In this document: piece after piece, positions 53,629-61,134 of the stretch
How the letters are laid out: the number at the start of each line of letters is the position of its first letter
Position numbering within the stretch: the first letter of the stretch is position 1
DNA from: an uncultured Bacilli bacterium
GTDB taxonomy: Bacteria; Bacillota_I; Bacilli_A; RFN20; CAG-631
DNA length: 64,000 bases
Assembly: GCA_934201705.1 (NCBI GenBank)
Contig: CAKPXF010000006.1
Span: 1 to 64,000 of the forward strand
Direction of reading: 5' to 3'
The notes under the pieces: generated by a model
What the model saw: the letters and a program-made list of their open reading frames with translations, nothing else
What the model was told of the DNA's origin: nothing
Databases searched by the model: none
Position numbers and translations under genes: made by a program

Positions 53629-53651
53629 TTGTTCACCTTGCACAAATTATA
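53629..53651 (-). promoter_or_regulatory. Promoter and overlapping operator of the PucR-like gene
   Basis: On the minus strand the order is TATAAT (53646-53651), then TTGTGCA-AGG-TGAACAA (53645-53629), then T and ATG. The palindrome, one mismatch away from the one at msmK, covers the transcription start and ribosome site, the classic position for autorepression. Confidence 0.65.
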
Positions 53652-53734
53652 GCATATATATTTAATAAATACAAATTTGAAAATTTGTTGCTATTATCAT
53701 TAATATTTACAATAAAATAATTGAACAATTAATT

Positions 53735-53773
53735 AAAAAAATGCACATAGAATAACTTCGGCTCTTTGTGCAT
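53735..53773 (-). terminator. Terminator downstream of the lipoprotein gene ending at 53917
   Basis: ATGCACA (53741-53747) pairs with TGTGCAT (53767-53773), with partial pairing inside. Six Ts follow on the minus strand. It lies about 145 bp after the stop codon. Confidence 0.65.
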
Positions 53774-53916
53774 ATCTAATAATTATTATTTAAAATGTAC
53801 TTATTGCTAATACTTTATATTAGGATTAAAGCATTATTTATAATTAGTTTTTAACAAGATTTTTCAATATCCTAGTTATTATAATATATATGAATAATCT
53901 GAAACAGTGTTTGTAC

Positions 53917-54573
53917 TTATTCATTGACCCAAACTAAAAATGAAGGTTCACTATATTGAAACATTACATCAGCAATTTCTAATTCCTTAACAACTGCAGG
54001 ATAGTCATTAAATGTATCAATTAGCCTAATCACATATGAATTGTTATAATTGCCGTAATATCCATAAATAGAAATATCTTCTAACAATGCTTCATTGTTG
54101 CTTTCTTTCAATGTCACCAACCTATCATTTAAAATTTTTAACTCTATTTGCTTATCTAGTTTCAATTCTTTCTTAGAATTTGTATAGTTATTATAAATTT
54201 CCTTTATATTTTCATCGCTAATATATTTTTTATCATATGCCTCTTTTAACGTATACATTTTACCTAGGTTTTCAGTTCCATTATAATCACATACCATAAA
54301 CTCAACATTTTCATTCAAGATTTCATTATTATATTTCTTTTCGAAATTTTCACCATATAATGCAATTGCAGCATTCTTATTTAAAACAAAGCTAAGTTCT
54401 AAAAGATTAAGCTGAGAGCCTTTTAAAATCTCTATATTATATACCTCATTTTTATATAAAATCTTTACATTGATTTTTTCACTTTCAACATTTGAGCATC
54501 CAACAATTCCAGTGAGGCTAAAGAGAATCACACCCAATATTAAAAATAATTTATTTTTTTTGCTTTTAAACAT
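53917..54573 (-). CDS. Lipoprotein with a subtilisin-propeptide-like C-terminus
   Basis: A 218-residue lipoprotein (lipobox Gly-Ile-Val-Gly-Cys, ~22-26). Its signal peptide is nearly identical to that of the lipoprotein encoded at 57346-58200, and both genes follow copies of the same leader. The middle is unrecognised. The last ~45 residues (Tyr-Val-Ile-Arg-Leu, then Val-Val-Lys-Glu-Leu-Glu, then Val-Met-Phe-Gln-Tyr-Ser-Glu-Pro-Ser-Phe-Leu-Val) resemble the end of a subtilisin propeptide (I9-type beta-alpha-beta ending in a Glu-Pro strand). It may bind or inhibit the subtilisin encoded upstream; this is inferred from similarity and position. Confidence 0.6.
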   Translation of the reverse strand: MFKSKKNKLFLILGVILFSLTGIVGCSNVESEKINVKILYKNEVYNIEILKGSQLNLLELSFVLNKNAAIALYGENFEKKYNNEILNENVEFMVCDYNGTENLGKMYTLKEAYDKKYISDENIKEIYNNYTNSKKELKLDKQIELKILNDRLVTLKESNNEALLEDISIYGYYGNYNNSYVIRLIDTFNDYPAVVKELEIADVMFQYSEPSFLVWVNE

Positions 54574-54715
54574 AAGATTAATGTTTCTCCTTCCTATTAT
54601 ATTATATGAAATATAAACAAAAACTCCCTATAGTATTACCTAAAGATAGTAGCGTTGTTATTCTATTAAATCCTTAGGTAATTTATAAAAAACTATCAAG
54701 GCTTGTTTAATTTCA
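54574..54715 (-). promoter_or_regulatory. Structured leader, copy B
   Basis: About 140 bp, very similar to 58201-58345. On the minus strand ATTACCTAA (54682-54674) and TTAGGTAAT (54643-54635) form a perfect 9-bp inverted repeat. A second, mutually exclusive pairing joins ACTATCT (54650-54644) and AGGGAGT (54629-54623), followed by TTTTTG. A GGAAGGAG ribosome site follows. This looks like an antiterminator/terminator switch or a structured 5' UTR. Confidence 0.55.
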
Positions 54716-55165
54716 ATTCAATTTTAGCAAATATATGACTTTGTTTCAATAAAAAAATTAGCATTAATGATTCAAAAGTTAGTTATAGTACTATTTATAT
54801 CTGGAAAAAATCGAAGAAAAATTGTAAATTATAATTGATGTGTAAATGCTAAGCAATCGCTTTTTTGAGTAATGCCAAAAGCATTCGACAAATCAAGTTA
54901 AATATTTTTTAAATGATTAGTATATGTGAATATTGAATATAATTTTAAATGGAAATTAATGGCTTCTAAAGATGTGAAAATTCGAATTTATAAGTAAAAA
55001 TTGATTTTATTTGAATTGTTTTTTTGAGTGAGACACTATAAGATATTTCACTTGAGTATAATCATATTCATAAGTTTTATTTTAATTCCTATATGTAAAA
55101 ACAATATTTACTATTATATGTGTATATTAGTATCATTGTAATCATATATAAATGATTTATAGTAT

Positions 55166-55200
55166 TAAAAAGGTGCAACATCTGTTCAATGAAGCACCCT
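55166..55200 (-). terminator. Terminator of the subtilisin gene
   Basis: On the minus strand GGTGC and GCACC (55194-55198 and 55172-55176) form a short stem, followed by TTTTT. It is weak but lies 32 bp after the stop codon. Confidence 0.5.
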
Positions 55201-55231
55201 AAATAACTAAATTGTAAAACTATAAATTATA

Positions 55232-57349
55232 TTATTGGATCACTGGCACCTTATCTTTAACATAGAAAACTAAAGTTCCATCTAAATATGCTTCTATATC
55301 TTCTTCAACTAAAACAATAATTCCACTAGGCAATATATAACTACCATTTTTTGACATTTTTGTAGCTAAGCTATTCATACCACCTATTAATGCCATATCC
55401 TTATTTAAATCGAGTCTTTGTTTACATCCTAAACATTTTGCATATCTATTATTAACTATTTCTGATTGTAAAATTGTATGAACAGAAACATCTCCTGTTG
55501 TATCACCACATCCACACGTCAATTTATGCCACTTATAATTGTAATATTTTAATTCATATGAATGTGTATGTGATTCACCTATAATAGAAACATTTATCGT
55601 ACCATTGGCACTGGAATTTAAATAATTAGTTTTTAAATAGTATGTTCCAACTGACAAATAATGACTAAATGTTTTTGTTGCGTCATTATTAGTAGAAGTT
55701 TGAGAAGTAGTTATTTTATTAAAACTAGAATCATATAATGTTACCTCTAATGCACAAGATGATGAAATTGTAAAATCATATTCATATGCATTTTCAACGT
55801 CCATTTTTAGAAAATAATTTTTTTCATTGAAGAATGTACTTGTTGCATCAATAGATTTACTTGTTGATTTTGTATTATATTTTAAAGTTAATGTATCTTC
55901 ACTATAATTAGCTAGGACATACTTTACAGCATTATATGCATTTAGTTTTCTAACAGTTTGAGTAGAACCATCTGGGATTGTTATATTAATATTTTCAGCA
56001 CTATTTAAAATAGCATTTTTTAATTGGATCGTGGTTAAATTTGGATTTATTGATAATAATAATGCTGCCACTCCGGTTACGTGTGGTGCGGAGCATGAAG
56101 TACCATTAAAATATGTGTATTCATTAGTTGGATTTGAAGTTGTAGTTAAACAATTTGAAGTATTTTGAGTCATTCCTTTTCCACCTGGTGCATATATATT
56201 AACTGCAGTCCCATAATTTGAAGAATAAGATGAAGACCATATTGAACGCTTATTATTACTATCATGTGCCCCAACTGAAATTAAATTACTTACGTTAAAT
56301 CTGTCAATATTTCTAAAAGTATCTACATTTTTTCCATCATTTCCAGCTGCCCATATAAACAAGCCAGGAAACTGTTCTATTGCTGCTAGTATCTCTAATG
56401 AAATTCCAAAGTTTGTTAAACTATAATTTATTATTGAAATTCTTCTTTCCGTATCCCACATATCTCTCGCATCAAGAATGGCATCAACAATATCTGAACG
56501 CCTATAATATCCCGCATAACTTGTATCGTATGCCGCTTGTAAAGGGACCAATGTTACATTTTGGTTGATACCAGTTATACCTTTTCTATTGTTCCCAATT
56601 GCACCTATTATACCAGCAACTTTAGTTCCGTGTCCTCCTATATCATCAGTAGTTATGGAATTGTCGTTCGCATAATCATAACCTTCAGCAACATTTGTAT
56701 TTAAGTCTTCATGTTCAGCAATTCCAGTATCAATTATGCCAACACGAACATTTCTACTTCCAGTTGAAAATTTCCATGCTTCTTCAATGCTAATGCCATT
56801 TTCATTATCGAGAGCCCATTGGTCACTATAATAAGTGTCATCAGGAGTGACTGAATTTGACGTGCATATATAATCAGGACCAACATATAAGACTTCATTA
56901 AATAATTCTATTTTCTTTATCACATCAATAACAACTTCTTTTGATGCCGTATTCAAATTTAAACGTATTATTTGTTTAAAGATTTTTAATTTATCAAAAT
57001 CTTTAAAATGGTTTTTATTTAGTGTTAAATTCGTGTAAGACAAGTTATTATATGGCAACTCAGTTAAATTATCTATAGTACTTATTTCATCAATATTTTT
57101 TAACTTTTTTAAAATATTATTTGCGATTCCAGTATATTGACTGTCTTCAGGATTTAGTACAACAACTATCGAATCTAAAGAAAAATCATTGTCGATAGGA
57201 TCTAATAGTTTGTTATCATTTACTTTTTCAGTTGCAATAGTATTTTCTAAGGCTAATGGCTTTAATATTTTTTCATTTGATAAGGTAATGTTTAAAATCG
57301 TTAATACAATTATTAGGGCACATTTATATTTTCTACATTTGCTATTCAT
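55232..57349 (-). CDS. Secreted subtilisin-like serine protease (S8)
   Basis: A 705-residue exported protease (signal segment ~8-25). A propeptide-like region (~50-165) contains Asp-Ser-Ile-Val-Val-Val-Leu, Phe-Lys-Gln-Ile-Ile-Arg-Leu and Tyr-Val-Gly-Pro-Asp-Tyr-Ile. The S8 domain (~175-480) has the full triad: Asp in Gly-Ile-Ile-Asp-Thr-Gly near 207, His in Gly-Gly-His-Gly-Thr near 239, and Ser in Asn-Gly-Thr-Ser-Cys-Ser-Ala-Pro-His near 419. A pre-peptidase-like beta domain (~490-595) and a His/Cys-rich segment with Cys-Gly-Cys and Cys-Leu-Gly-Cys (~597-650) follow. The start overlaps the preceding lipoprotein stop by 4 bp (ATGA), so the two are co-translated. Confidence 0.9.
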   Translation of the reverse strand: MNSKCRKYKCALIIVLTILNITLSNEKILKPLALENTIATEKVNDNKLLDPIDNDFSLDSIVVVLNPEDSQYTGIANNILKKLKNIDEISTIDNLTELPYNNLSYTNLTLNKNHFKDFDKLKIFKQIIRLNLNTASKEVVIDVIKKIELFNEVLYVGPDYICTSNSVTPDDTYYSDQWALDNENGISIEEAWKFSTGSRNVRVGIIDTGIAEHEDLNTNVAEGYDYANDNSITTDDIGGHGTKVAGIIGAIGNNRKGITGINQNVTLVPLQAAYDTSYAGYYRRSDIVDAILDARDMWDTERRISIINYSLTNFGISLEILAAIEQFPGLFIWAAGNDGKNVDTFRNIDRFNVSNLISVGAHDSNNKRSIWSSSYSSNYGTAVNIYAPGGKGMTQNTSNCLTTTSNPTNEYTYFNGTSCSAPHVTGVAALLLSINPNLTTIQLKNAILNSAENINITIPDGSTQTVRKLNAYNAVKYVLANYSEDTLTLKYNTKSTSKSIDATSTFFNEKNYFLKMDVENAYEYDFTISSSCALEVTLYDSSFNKITTSQTSTNNDATKTFSHYLSVGTYYLKTNYLNSSANGTINVSIIGESHTHSYELKYYNYKWHKLTCGCGDTTGDVSVHTILQSEIVNNRYAKCLGCKQRLDLNKDMALIGGMNSLATKMSKNGSYILPSGIIVLVEEDIEAYLDGTLVFYVKDKVPVIQ

Positions 57350-58200
57350 AATAATGAATCCTCCACTATGTTACCAACTTCTATCATATTTGGTGAAGCT
57401 AACTTTATAAATTCTAATTTTTCTATTTCTTTTATTATTTCTATAATTCTATGCTTATCCACATTATTTAATTTTATTTCAATAATTTGCCTAAAGTTTT
57501 TTTGACTTTCATCATTTAAAGATGGCTTTTTCCCAGAAAGATAAGAAAAGCTTGTAGCTTCTTTAATATTTACATATTTAAGCTTAAATTCTGGATATGT
57601 TGTTGTCTTTTTTAAAACAATAATAATTGAATCAGTAGTAAAATTATCATCTTCACTTCCGTTAAATATATCTTTTTCATCACCAAGATCAAACTGCTTC
57701 AAATAACTATTAAGCATTATTTTATTATCACTTATTATTTCTTTATTGTTTTTAATAATTTTAATATTCTCAAAACTATTTATTTCAGCTTTACTCAACT
57801 CTAAAATATACCACCAACACCCAGTTACATTATCATCCTTTGATTCTACTTCTTTTACATTAATGGTAATTGTTTTATTATTAATTTCATATGAATCAAT
57901 TTCACTTTTATCTTTTAAACTTGATTCAACAATTTTAAAGACTAAAAGAGAATTTGTTTCGAAAAAGGAATCATTATATTTTTTAGGCGTATCATTTTTA
58001 AGTAACATAACTAAGTCAGCTTGATTTTCAATAATATCAAATTGGCCATTAACATCATTGCTATTTTCAAAAAATGTTTCTATATAAGAAGCATTAATAC
58101 TCTTAGTATTATTCTTTGTAGAACATCCAACAACACCAATGGGGCTAAAGAGAATCACACCCAATATTAAAAATAATTTAATTTTTTTGTTTTTAAACAT
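57346..58200 (-). CDS. Lipoprotein carrying a stand-alone subtilisin-propeptide-like domain
   Basis: A 284-residue lipoprotein (lipobox Gly-Val-Val-Gly-Cys, ~22-26). Residues ~30-165 are unrecognised; a Gly-Cys-Trp-Trp-Tyr-Ile-Leu segment near 125 resembles parts of PrcB/complex-I-type beta domains, but not firmly. Residues ~175-280 match the propeptide region of the protease encoded next: Asp-Asp-Asn-Phe-Thr-Thr-Asp-Ser-Ile-Ile-Ile-Val-Leu (protease: Asp-Asn-Asp-Phe-Ser-Leu-Asp-Ser-Ile-Val-Val-Val-Leu), Phe-Arg-Gln-Ile-Ile-Glu-Ile and Leu-Ala-Ser-Pro-Asn-Met-Ile. A 4-bp overlap couples it to the protease. It may act as membrane-anchored chaperone or inhibitor of the protease. Confidence 0.7.
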   Translation of the reverse strand: MFKNKKIKLFLILGVILFSPIGVVGCSTKNNTKSINASYIETFFENSNDVNGQFDIIENQADLVMLLKNDTPKKYNDSFFETNSLLVFKIVESSLKDKSEIDSYEINNKTITINVKEVESKDDNVTGCWWYILELSKAEINSFENIKIIKNNKEIISDNKIMLNSYLKQFDLGDEKDIFNGSEDDNFTTDSIIIVLKKTTTYPEFKLKYVNIKEATSFSYLSGKKPSLNDESQKNFRQIIEIKLNNVDKHRIIEIIKEIEKLEFIKLASPNMIEVGNIVEDSLL

Positions 58201-58345
58201 ATGATTAATGTTTCTCCTTCCTATTTACACTATATTAAATATAAACAAAAACTCTCTATAGTATTACCTAAAGAGAGTAGTGTTGTTATTCTATTAAATC
58301 CTTAGGTAATTTATAAAAAACTATCAAGGCTAGTTTAATTCAATT
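58201..58345 (-). promoter_or_regulatory. Structured leader, copy A
   Basis: On the minus strand, ATTACCTAA (58310-58302) pairs perfectly with TTAGGTAAT (58271-58263). Alternatively ACTCTCT (58278-58272) pairs perfectly with AGAGAGT (58257-58251), followed by TTTTTG. A GGAAGGAG ribosome site then leads to the lipoprotein ATG. The two pairings compete for space, like an antiterminator and a terminator. A near-identical copy precedes the lipoprotein gene at 53917-54573. The remaining bases to 58517 hold nothing I can name. Confidence 0.6.
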
Positions 58346-58517
58346 TCATTTTACAAAATGTGAGGTATTATTGCAACAAAAATAAAAAATTAATTTATAT
58401 ATAAAAATGTTTTTTAATTTTTCTTGTTAAAGATTCAAAAACATATTTAAGTTATCAAATGTATGATTCTCTACTAAATTTATTGAAAGAACTTTTTTAT
58501 AATTCAATCAAAATTAT

Positions 58518-59282
58518 TTATGATTTTATTAAATTTTGCTCTTTATCAAAAGATACTACTTCATCTTGCCTTGCTATTTTTATATTAATATTACTAATAT
58601 CAATATTCATCTTTTTCATTGTAAATAAAAATGTTTCCATTAATATTTCTTCAGTATTTGCTTCACGTGAACGATGAAGAAAAACAATCTCTTTAGTTTT
58701 AGGACCAATTACATTTCCTAAAACATAAGCACAATCCTGATTAGACATATGACCAGTTGCTCCTAAAATTCTATTTTTAAGAAACATTGGTCTTTTTGTT
58801 AGCATTAATAAACGTGGATCATGGTTACTTTCAATACAATAAATATCACAATTATTAATAAATCTTTGGATATTTTCATGAATATAGCCAGTATCAGTTA
58901 TATAAGCCATTTTTTCATTATTATAGGCAATTAAAAAAGCGGTTGTTCCAGGCGAATCATGTGATGCTGGAAGGGTAAAGATATCAAATCCTAAAATATC
59001 TAAATGTTGATAATAATCAAATTGATTAAATTCAGGCATATTAGTAGCTAAATTGATATATATGTCTTTATTATCAAAAGCACGAATTGATTTTATATGG
59101 TCAACGTGAGTATGAGTAACTAATATTTTTTTTACATTATCAAATGATAAATTAACCTCATTTAATTTGTTTTTAATATCATTTAATGAAATACCACAAT
59201 CAATTAAAAGTATCTCATCATTATCATTTACAAGGGCTGTACAATTACCACTTGAGCCACTAGCTAATAAATAATACTTCAT
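58518..59282 (-). CDS. walJ: WalJ/YycJ-type metallo-beta-lactamase-fold hydrolase
   Basis: A 254-residue cytosolic metallo-hydrolase. The N-terminal Leu-Ala-Ser-Gly-Ser-Ser-Gly-Asn-Cys-Thr is the hallmark of the YycJ/WalJ family. The metal motif is Thr-His-Thr-His-Val-Asp-His-Ile near 56-63, followed by Pro-Ala-Ser-His-Asp near 105, Thr-Asp-Thr-Gly near 130 and His-Arg-Ser-Arg-Glu-Ala-Asn-Thr near 205. Family members act as 5'-3' exonucleases linked to cell-wall or replication-related phenotypes; the exact role here is inferred. It lies 2 bp after dnaB; no walKR genes are in the window. Confidence 0.85.
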   Translation of the reverse strand: MKYYLLASGSSGNCTALVNDNDEILLIDCGISLNDIKNKLNEVNLSFDNVKKILVTHTHVDHIKSIRAFDNKDIYINLATNMPEFNQFDYYQHLDILGFDIFTLPASHDSPGTTAFLIAYNNEKMAYITDTGYIHENIQRFINNCDIYCIESNHDPRLLMLTKRPMFLKNRILGATGHMSNQDCAYVLGNVIGPKTKEIVFLHRSREANTEEILMETFLFTMKKMNIDISNINIKIARQDEVVSFDKEQNLIKS

Positions 59283-59284
59283 AA

Positions 59285-60664
59285 TTAATGATTTGGATCC
59301 ATTTCTACAAATCTACCTATATGCTTTTGGAACATAAAGTCAATTGAAGCAAGTCTACCATTTCTATTTTTAGCAATAATTAGGCTAACTGGTGAATCAC
59401 TAGTTGCATCTGGATCAACTGAAGCCTCAGGATTTTCTTCCTTTTTCTCTTCTATTTTTCCATAATCTGGTCTATGAATAAACATAACAACATCGGCATC
59501 TTGTTCGATACTACCAGATTCTCTTAAGTTTGAAAGCTGTGGAACTTGGTCTTTTCTATCTTCAACGCTTCTGTTTAATTGCGATAGAACAAGTAAAGGG
59601 CATTTAAAGTCTCTAGCAACAGCCTTTAAAGCAGCAGAAATCTCACCAATTTCAAGAGAACGAGAGCTATCCTTTTTTGATTTAACATCTGGTGTAATTA
59701 AACCAATATAGTCAATAACAACCAAGCCAATTTCGCCAAAACGAGATTGAAGCTTATTAAGCTTAGCTCTTATATCCATAACCTTAATAGCTGGTGTTTC
59801 ATCAATAAATAAATTAGATTCAGAAATATCACGCATAGCCTTATTAATATTATCTTCCTCTTGCTTATCAAAGTTTGCTGTTTGTATTTTTCTAATTGGA
59901 ACACCACTTTTAGCTGATAAAATTCTATTTGTTACAGAATCAACTCCCATTTCAAGAGAGAAGAAAACACAAGGCTTATATGTTTTCATAGCTGTTCTAT
60001 ATAAAAAGTTTAAAGCTAAAGCTGATTTACCAACTGATGGACGAGCTGCTAAAATATTAATTTCACCAGGCTTAAATCCAAGTAAAAGTCTATCAAAGTT
60101 TTGATAGCCAGTTGTTAAACCACCAATTGTTTCATTTCCTGATTTTATTAAAGAGATTCTTTCTTTATATTTATTAAATGCTTCAGTTATTGAAACAAAA
60201 TCCTCAACTCTTCTTTTTTTAGTAATGCTAGTTATTTCTTTTTCAACCTTATAAATATAGTTTGTTATATCACCTGAAGAATCATCTTCCCAATTATTAA
60301 CAACCTTATTTGAAAAATTAATAATATTTCTTAAAACTGATTTTTCTTCAACAGAATTTATATAGTATTTAGCATTTGCAATATCAATATATGAATTCAT
60401 TAATTCAAGAATATATGAAGCATCTCCAGCTTTTTCTAATGTTCCATCAACGGTTAGCTTATCAATTAAAACATAGGGCTCAATTTTAGCTTGGTTAGCA
60501 TCAAATATTTCCTTTAATGTTGTATATATAATTTTGTGTTTTTCATCATAAAAATCATTAGGACTTAAGCGTGAAAATGTTTCAACTAAAATGTCAGATG
60601 AAAAAATCATATTAGCAAGAACTTGCTTTTCTGCTTCTATGCTATATGGTAACTTCAAGCTCAT
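59285..60664 (-). CDS. dnaB: Replicative DNA helicase DnaB
   Basis: The hexameric 5'-3' helicase of the replication fork (459 residues). The N-terminal DnaB domain (Leu-Pro-Tyr-Ser-Ile-Glu-Ala-Glu-Lys-Gln-Val-Leu) covers ~5-105. The RecA-like domain has Walker A Ala-Ala-Arg-Pro-Ser-Val-Gly-Lys-Ser-Ala near 205-214, Walker B Leu-Val-Val-Ile-Asp-Tyr near 310-315, Ser-Gln-Leu-Asn-Arg near 358 and Leu-Arg-Glu-Ser-Gly-Ser-Ile-Glu-Gln-Asp near 380. An acidic insertion (Glu-Glu-Lys-Lys-Glu-Glu-Asn to Pro-Asp-Ala) lies near 405-425. No intein is present. It follows rplI by 14 bp, the conserved gdpP-rplI-dnaB order. Confidence 0.95.
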   Translation of the reverse strand: MSLKLPYSIEAEKQVLANMIFSSDILVETFSRLSPNDFYDEKHKIIYTTLKEIFDANQAKIEPYVLIDKLTVDGTLEKAGDASYILELMNSYIDIANAKYYINSVEEKSVLRNIINFSNKVVNNWEDDSSGDITNYIYKVEKEITSITKKRRVEDFVSITEAFNKYKERISLIKSGNETIGGLTTGYQNFDRLLLGFKPGEINILAARPSVGKSALALNFLYRTAMKTYKPCVFFSLEMGVDSVTNRILSAKSGVPIRKIQTANFDKQEEDNINKAMRDISESNLFIDETPAIKVMDIRAKLNKLQSRFGEIGLVVIDYIGLITPDVKSKKDSSRSLEIGEISAALKAVARDFKCPLLVLSQLNRSVEDRKDQVPQLSNLRESGSIEQDADVVMFIHRPDYGKIEEKKEENPEASVDPDATSDSPVSLIIAKNRNGRLASIDFMFQKHIGRFVEMDPNH

Positions 60665-60678
60665 AAAATCATCCCCTT

Positions 60679-61125
60679 TTAGATTTCTTTAATTTCAATA
60701 TTAATTTTGCCAATGATATCTTTATACAAAATTACCTCAATTGTTGCCTTACCAATTGCTTTAATCGGTAAAAAGTTTTTAAAGTTTTTCTTATCAACTA
60801 CAATATCAAATTCATTTTTAAGCTTTTCTTCAATGATTTTAGAAGTAATAGCACTATGAAGCCTTCCTTCGCTTCCAGCATGCTCATTAAAAATAACAGT
60901 AATAGTTGTTAGCTTATTTTTTAGATTTAAAGCTTCTTCTCTTTTTGCTAAATCAAGCTTCTTTTCTTCTTCTTTTTTCTTATTTAAATCATTTAAATTT
61001 GCTTTGTTTTGTAATATAGCTAAATGCTTTTTGATTAAAAAGTTAGTGGCATATCCTTCAGATACATCAACAACATCACCTTTTTTGCCAACATTTTTTA
61101 CATCTGCAATTAATATAACCTTCAT
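60679..61125 (-). CDS. rplI: Ribosomal protein bL9
   Basis: A 148-residue protein of the large ribosomal subunit. The N-terminal signature reads Gly-Lys-Lys-Gly-Asp-Val-Val-Asp-Val-Ser-Glu-Gly-Tyr-Ala-Thr-Asn-Phe-Leu (about 13-30). A long Lys/Glu connecting helix and the C-terminal domain (Gly-Arg-Leu-His-Ser-Ala-Ile-Thr near 87) follow. It binds 23S rRNA near the L1 stalk. It lies between gdpP (9 bp upstream) and dnaB. Confidence 0.95.
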   Translation of the reverse strand: MKVILIADVKNVGKKGDVVDVSEGYATNFLIKKHLAILQNKANLNDLNKKKEEEKKLDLAKREEALNLKNKLTTITVIFNEHAGSEGRLHSAITSKIIEEKLKNEFDIVVDKKNFKNFLPIKAIGKATIEVILYKDIIGKINIEIKEI

Positions 61126-61134
61126 AAATACCTC

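Larger units (their letters stand above)
54574..55231. other. 658-bp intergenic region: leader copy B and AT-rich sequence
   Basis: The part next to the lipoprotein gene (to about 54715) is leader copy B. From about 54720 to 55160 I see no frame with start and ribosome site. The protease terminator is at the far end (55172-55198). The long non-coding stretch may be a decayed gene. Confidence 0.5.

Noticed and set aside
5529..55030. Shared string AAAATTGATTTTATTT near 5529 and near 55006 as a possible MITE end
   Set aside because: It is short and AT-only in an AT-rich genome, with no inverted partner or target duplication visible.
58459..58677. A plus-strand open frame over the 3' end of walJ
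   Set aside because: Most of it overlaps the coding sequence of walJ on the other strand, and it has no ribosome site; it is a shadow frame.
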